From contig OY743188.1 of NCBI GenBank assembly GCA_963555705.1, positions 27,425,383 through 27,489,382 of the forward strand: a stretch of DNA of 64,000 bases, given 5' to 3'. Below the pieces are notes generated by a model. That model searched no databases and was not told the origin of the DNA. It saw only the letters and a list, made by a program, of their open reading frames with translations. This document shows, piece by piece, positions 59,411-64,000 of this stretch (the first letter of the stretch is position 1; every line of letters starts with the position of its first letter). Position numbers and translations under genes: made by a program. The stretch comes from Ligustrum vulgare (taxonomy: Eukaryota > Streptophyta > Magnoliopsida > Lamiales > Oleaceae).

Positions 59411-60873
59411 ATACCTCTACTTTTGAGGATCATAAATGTTTCCTCCTTTTGTATTTTTTATGTATAACTCGTTTATGTTTCTTCAGGAGCAATAATAATA
59501 TCATTTCAGTATGTTTAGATAATAATCTTTACTTTTTCTGGAGTAAATATGTACTTCTGGATTACATAAGTGTTTATGCAAGAACTTTTCCAGATATTTA
59601 TCATCTAATATTTATCTCATAATACTGATGAGATTATTTTCACATTAGTTATATCCGTGCTATCATGTGATATTATCTTATCATACATCAACATTCTCTT
59701 GTTGGATAATTCATTTTTATCTATCTTTTCAATACAGATAATGGTAACTTCTGGTACCGTTTGGTAAAATATTTTTATCAACATTCACCAAATTTTTGGT
59801 AATGATAACTTCTGGTATCATTTGATAAAATATTATCTAACTTTAGTAGTAATAACTTCTGGTACCATTAAATGGAATATCAAATAACAATAATATCGTA
59901 TATATATTAACAATAATAATACTGGGGTTATACCACCACGTAATAATGTTGATAACAACCTCTAATGTGTTAGAATTAATCAACAACTGAGGTATTTTTG
60001 AAATAATATAAAATTTGAATATATGTAAAATATTACATGTTTTAAATTGATAAACCGACCATATATGCGGTGTCAATATAATGAAATAATTAACTTTCAT
60101 AAGTGAGCGAGTCATATCTTCAAATCCAGTCAATGTATTCATAATAGTCTAATCCGTTACGATAATGAGTCATATCCAGTTAAAGTATAAATTCAGTCCA
60201 TAATAACTCAATTCATCACGGTATGACAATGATTATATTACTTATACCTTGTTTAAAAATTTTAATTTATCTTGTTGATTACATATTAATCGTTAATTTA
60301 CGATTAATATATTTTGGTCTGAAGTTCAAAATACCGTCAGAAGTGCTTCAAAAACAGTTTTTAAGAAAATCGCCACGTTCGACTGCCAAAAAATTTCAAA
60401 ATTGCACAAAACAAAAAAGTAAGAGCATAAAAAAATCCAAAACATCAAGATGAACAAACTGCCTTTACGTCATCGCCAGATTCTGTATCACGCGCCGTCA
60501 CGCTCCACCTCGACGTCCACGCGCTACCGCGCCGGTGACTCTGCCGTCGACACGTGCCGATGAAGAAGGATCGTCCTGTCGCCGTGGTCATGGATCTGGT
60601 CTCTGATCATTGTTTGGATATAAGGTTTGGTATGAATTTGCTTTGAAAGTTTAGGATTATACAATTTCTCCAATTTTTCTATAGACTTGGAATTGATTTT
60701 CTAATCTATGATGTATAAATGATTTTCTAATACCAAAAACACTAGATTTGGAAAATGAAATGTTGATTAATAATAATCTAATTTCTGATACAGAAATTCA
60801 TCATTTAAATGCAACTGTAAGTATACTCCCGTCATATTACTCAATAAACTAAAGACTCGTATTGATAACGTAT
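59411..60873. other. 5' part of the nested element, no gene seen
   Basis: AT-rich, with 'taacttctggtacc' recurring near 59748, 59806 and 59850. A sharply GC-rich block at about 60465-60600 (cgccgtcacg, cgacgtccacgcg) stands out and may be a captured gene fragment. No recognisable gag or pol on the minus strand. Confidence 0.4.
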
Positions 60874-61063
60874 TGTGAAATTACCATAATAATAATACTA
60901 GATATAAAAATAAACAGAGATAGAGATGAGAAGAGAAAATTCTCATTCCATAAGTGTGTAAAATATAACAATGAATGCTTTTATTTATAAAAAATTCTAT
61001 AGGGGCAAAATAGTTATTAATACAATAATTTATATTATAAATTACGTAAAGAATTTTATAACA
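60874..61063 (-). repeat. 5' LTR of the nested element
   Basis: Partner of 54678-54852. It has lost several C/G bases to T/A compared with that copy, as expected from methylation-driven decay. Confidence 0.88.
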
Positions 61064-61109
61064 CTTTTGTAATTATTGTATAACAATTCTAAACCTTTAA
61101 ATCGTAACA
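61064..61109 (+). repeat. 3' LTR of the host copia element, last part
   Basis: Matches the tail of the left LTR (attctgagcctttaaatc type sequence, with substitutions), ends GTAACA at 61109, and is followed by the duplication actct. This closes the host element. Confidence 0.85.
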
Positions 61110-61114
61110 ACTCT

Positions 61115-61597
61115 TATGACTAAAAATTGTAAAACTCATTAAATATATATTATTAAAATTGAATGTTACTTTAAGTTAAATTAAAATAATTTTTCAACTG
61201 TATCAAATTGGGTCTAATTATAAAACTTCAAATAATTAGGCAAGCAGACAAGATGGGGATTCCGATCACACTCAAAATCCATCTCGCCGCCTCCAACTAA
61301 GAAGGCCATCCGGGGAAGGTACTTGGGCTCAGTTTTACTCACATAAAACTGGTCCGGTAATTTTCCAGTGAAAATAAGCATAAATTATGTTGGGTGATGC
61401 AGCACCAATAAAACCAAAATCAAATATCATCAAACAACAAATTCATTTCATCAGCATAAAATTCTACATTCCACAGCACCTAATTTAATTACTAACAATA
61501 ATTTTGCTAAAAACAAAGATCAAGTCCTAACAGTTTTCCTCTTTTCTTGACAGCAAGACTTTTGCTTAGCAAGGAACAAAAGCCCATAACAAATCCT
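61115..61597. other. Intergenic DNA and 3' UTR of histone H4
   Basis: The right part is the presumed 3' UTR of the minus-strand H4 gene. A less AT-rich segment at 61240-61380 (gccgcctccaactaagaagg) is unassigned; it may be a fragment of another gene, but no frame is convincing. Confidence 0.4.
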
Positions 61598-62014
<417 letters not shown>

Positions 62015-62072
62015 CTTTGAATGTTGAAACGGAGAAATATCGGTGATGGATGATAATGGAAAAACGGGGTGG

Positions 62073-62211
62073 GGTTATTTATGGATGATGGGGGGTTTTG
62101 AGAGGTGAATCATTGATCCGGGTAATGGTTGTGAGATACATTACAACGGTTGATTAACATCTGTGGACGGTCAAGATGAGGCTTCGAGTGTTACATGCAT
62201 CGATGACGTGG
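62073..62211 (-). promoter_or_regulatory. Histone H4 promoter elements
   Basis: On the minus strand: CATAAATAACC (62073-62083) is a TATA-like box; CCCGGATC (62115-62122) differs by one base from the histone octamer CGCGGATC; and CCACGTCATCGAT (62199-62211) contains the ACGTCA hexamer in the context of the plant Type I histone element. This order points to S-phase-type transcription. Confidence 0.6.
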
Positions 62212-62219
62212 TAACTTCG

Positions 62220-62489
62220 AAAGTTTTCAAACAGGAGCTAGGTTTTTGTGATAAGTTGAGCGGGATAATTAAAAATAAAAAATAATGGAAAAAAAATGTC
62301 TGCTGCTTATAATCGTTTCAATTTTTAATATAATTTTTTAATTGCATATATTTTTTTTTTTTCAATTTTTAATCTTAAATCTATCTCGAACGCTGCGAAA
62401 AAACCCAAAAATTGACTATAATCATATCCGAACAGTTGCTAAGAGGGGACTTTTTACAATGTGTGGCGAAATCTTTATCTTTAACTTTA
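62220..62489. other. Intergenic DNA upstream of H4
   Basis: No gene seen. Contains A- and T-runs only. Confidence 0.4.
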
Positions 62490-62516
62490 CTAGTATTTTC
62501 ATCCGTGCGATGCACG
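62490..62516 (-). mobile_element. Helitron-like 3' terminus, minus strand
   Basis: Read on the minus strand: hairpin CGTGCATCGCACG (62516-62504), then a 10-base spacer and CTAG (62493-62490) followed by T. The loop and stem match the hairpin at 1299, so it is the same family in opposite orientation. The body would extend rightwards from here. Confidence 0.55.
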
Positions 62517-64000
62517 AGAATATAGTTGTAATAATGATTTTGATCAAAATTTATGAAAATATATTAATTATACAATCATATCAAATAAAAATATAGTACA
62601 ATAACATTTTAATACAAAATATTATCGAATTTAAAACTTTAAAAAAGTAATCAAAATAAGAAATGCAACATTTACAAAACTAATAAAAATTAAGAAATTA
62701 TGATCTTTATAAGATTTTTTTTTCTTTTCTTTTTAAAATTGTTTGTCTCTTTAAAAAAAAATAGTTTTATTAACTATATATTTGTTTGTTAAACTTTCTT
62801 TTTTTATATAAGTTATTTTTATCTCTTTTTTTTTATGTATGAAATTATTTTGAAATAAAATTAATAGCCATAAATCTATATTTACTTTGAACTGGTAAAG
62901 ATTATTGTTGATATATTTTTTGTTTATTTAATTTTGCTCCAAATGAGTAAATGTCGTTTTATTTGTAAAATAACTTTTTTAAGAAAATTTTCTGATCTTT
63001 GAAATAATTATTTATCTTTTAATTAAAATTGATTCGATCCTTGTTCAACCCGATTCAATCTTCTGACTCTTGACCTGTTGCCTCTTTCACGTCAAACATT
63101 TCATGTTTTCTGAACACGGAGTATTATATAACTTAATTGATATAATTTAAAATTAAAATGAAGTACAAAATATAAAATAAAACTTTGACATTTGATCTTT
63201 TGGACGATTTTACGGACAATGTTTTTACAGTTTACTCTCACTTGATATATTGTATTAAACTTCTTGTTGAGATCTTCGAATTGGAGCCTATATTACATAT
63301 TTTTTGACTTCAAAATAATACAATAATGTTTATGGTTAAAAAAGTTGTTTGAGAAATTGTGTGATTTTTGCAAGTTTATTGAACACATGCTTAAATATAA
63401 TTTTAATACTAATAGTTTACCCTTAGGATTTTTAAAATACATTGCAACATGCGAGAGTGATTACTTCTAACTCTTGTTAATTGTCATTACATATGACGGA
63501 AAATTATATTCAATCATGTATGAAATTATTCGATTCGAAAGATAATTTCTGGATTAGTCATTTAATTTTTTAATTTTTTATATAATCTAATTGGAAAACT
63601 TATAAAAGAATACAAAATATAAGGAATGTTCTTAATTTCTTTAAACTAAAACATTTTTCGTTCTTTAAACTAAAACAATTTTGGGTTATTTAAATGTTTT
63701 CAACACATTTTATTATATAATTTTATATCTTTAGAAATAATTTAATGTTACTTTACCAAATTAGTTACACTATGATTAAGCAGAATATTTTTTAATAATC
63801 TTTTTTTAAATTGATTTAACAAAATTTCTAAATTACGGATCTTGAATATTTTTTTATAACAATAGAGAATTGTCTATTTATTTTTTAAATTTAACTTATG
63901 ATACTTTTGATGTAATTTTTTCACATTTTTCACCAAAAAAAAGGAAAGAAGTAAGTTAGGATACATAATAAGATTAATAGTTAGGCACCGTTCGACGGCT
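62517..64000. other. AT-rich DNA, no gene seen
   Basis: Probably includes the body of the Helitron that ends at 62490, but its 5' end was not found. A partial TTTGAGAAATTGTGTGATTT repeat (about 63300-63400) belongs to the dispersed family seen at 1494. Confidence 0.4.

Larger units (their letters stand above)
54678..61063 (-). mobile_element. LTR element nested in the copia 3' LTR, minus strand
   Basis: Direct repeats of 175 bases (54678-54852) and 190 bases (60874-61063) begin TGTGAAA and end ATAACA, about 90% alike by eye. Next to the left copy the minus strand reads AAAGGGGGAG, a polypurine tract, so the element is read right to left. The LTR has CTATAAATAGAG, a TATA box, on the minus strand. 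A degenerate primer region lies beside the right LTR (60853-60873). Near-duplicated ctttttgt/cttttgt flank it. The 6-kb interior has no recognisable gag-pol, so it looks non-autonomous, probably copia-derived. It carries antisense virus-like and LOG-like pseudogenes. Confidence 0.82.
44977..61109 (+). mobile_element. Ty1/copia retrotransposon, host of a nested cluster
   Basis: The left LTR starts TGTTGAACCA (44977) and the right LTR starts TGTTGAACTA (54118). The right LTR is split by another element and its last part resumes near 61064-61071, ending GTAACA at 61109. The 5-base target duplication actct is perfect (44972-44976 and 61110-61114), which proves the far ends belong together. A primer site TGGTATCATAG follows the left LTR (45564), and a polypurine-like GAAGTGGAGAT precedes the right LTR. 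Gag-pol lies at 50066-54066. Three later insertions are nested within: 45582-46299, 46354-49067 and 54678-61063. Confidence 0.92.

Noticed and set aside
54853..60873. Expected gag-pol of the nested LTR element
   Set aside because: I looked on the minus strand for reverse transcriptase, integrase and zinc-knuckle motifs and found none that could be defended, so I describe the element as non-autonomous.

Overview
The window is nuclear DNA of a flowering plant, most likely a dicot. It is AT-rich, its genes carry GT-AG introns, it contains a canonical plant histone H4 gene, and most of it is transposable-element sequence in different stages of decay. I cannot name the species from the sequence.

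Only three host genes look intact. Two are tandem, same-strand paralogues of an ECA1/ECA4-type endoplasmic-reticulum Ca2+-ATPase (coding spans 20774-26496 and 31847-37771). They have identical eight-coding-exon structures with preserved exon lengths, plus an intron in the 5' UTR. The third is a histone H4 gene on the minus strand (61598-61909), which appears to have a short 5' UTR intron and histone-type promoter motifs.

Layout: 1-6364 is AT-rich intergenic DNA with two Helitron-like 3' ends and small repeats. 6365-7388 is a hAT-type non-autonomous element. 8278-16243 is a decayed minus-strand Ty1/copia element with a perfect initiator-Met tRNA primer site; its right LTR is cut at 16243. 16244-18965 begins with an LTR-like TGATAAG sequence and holds a 95-bp tandem array flanked on both sides by GGTTAAC-rich palindromic motifs. 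19411-20240 is a long-inverted-repeat MULE-like element directly in front of the first ATPase gene. A second hAT-like copy (26758-27727), degenerate direct repeats and a Stowaway-like MITE lie between the two ATPase genes. 39700-44300 is another decayed minus-strand copia element.

44977-61109 is a clear nest. A plus-strand copia element with actct target duplications contains a third hAT-like element (8-bp TSD), a 2.7-kb solo LTR with gatcc duplications, and, inside its own right LTR, a second minus-strand LTR element (54678-61063). That innermost element carries two unexpected passengers on its antisense strand: a frameshifted remnant of a cysteine-rich nucleic-acid-binding protein of the kind found in betaflexiviruses, and a full-length intronless LOG (cytokinin-activating phosphoribohydrolase) pseudogene with three stop codons.

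The main biological points are: probable gene conversion between the ATPase duplicates (294 identical nucleotides inside diverged exons); the hairpin element in one ATPase promoter; the virus-like and LOG fragments inside one retroelement; and the 95-bp array with a 285-bp higher-order period. All annotation is by eye, so family assignments need database searches.
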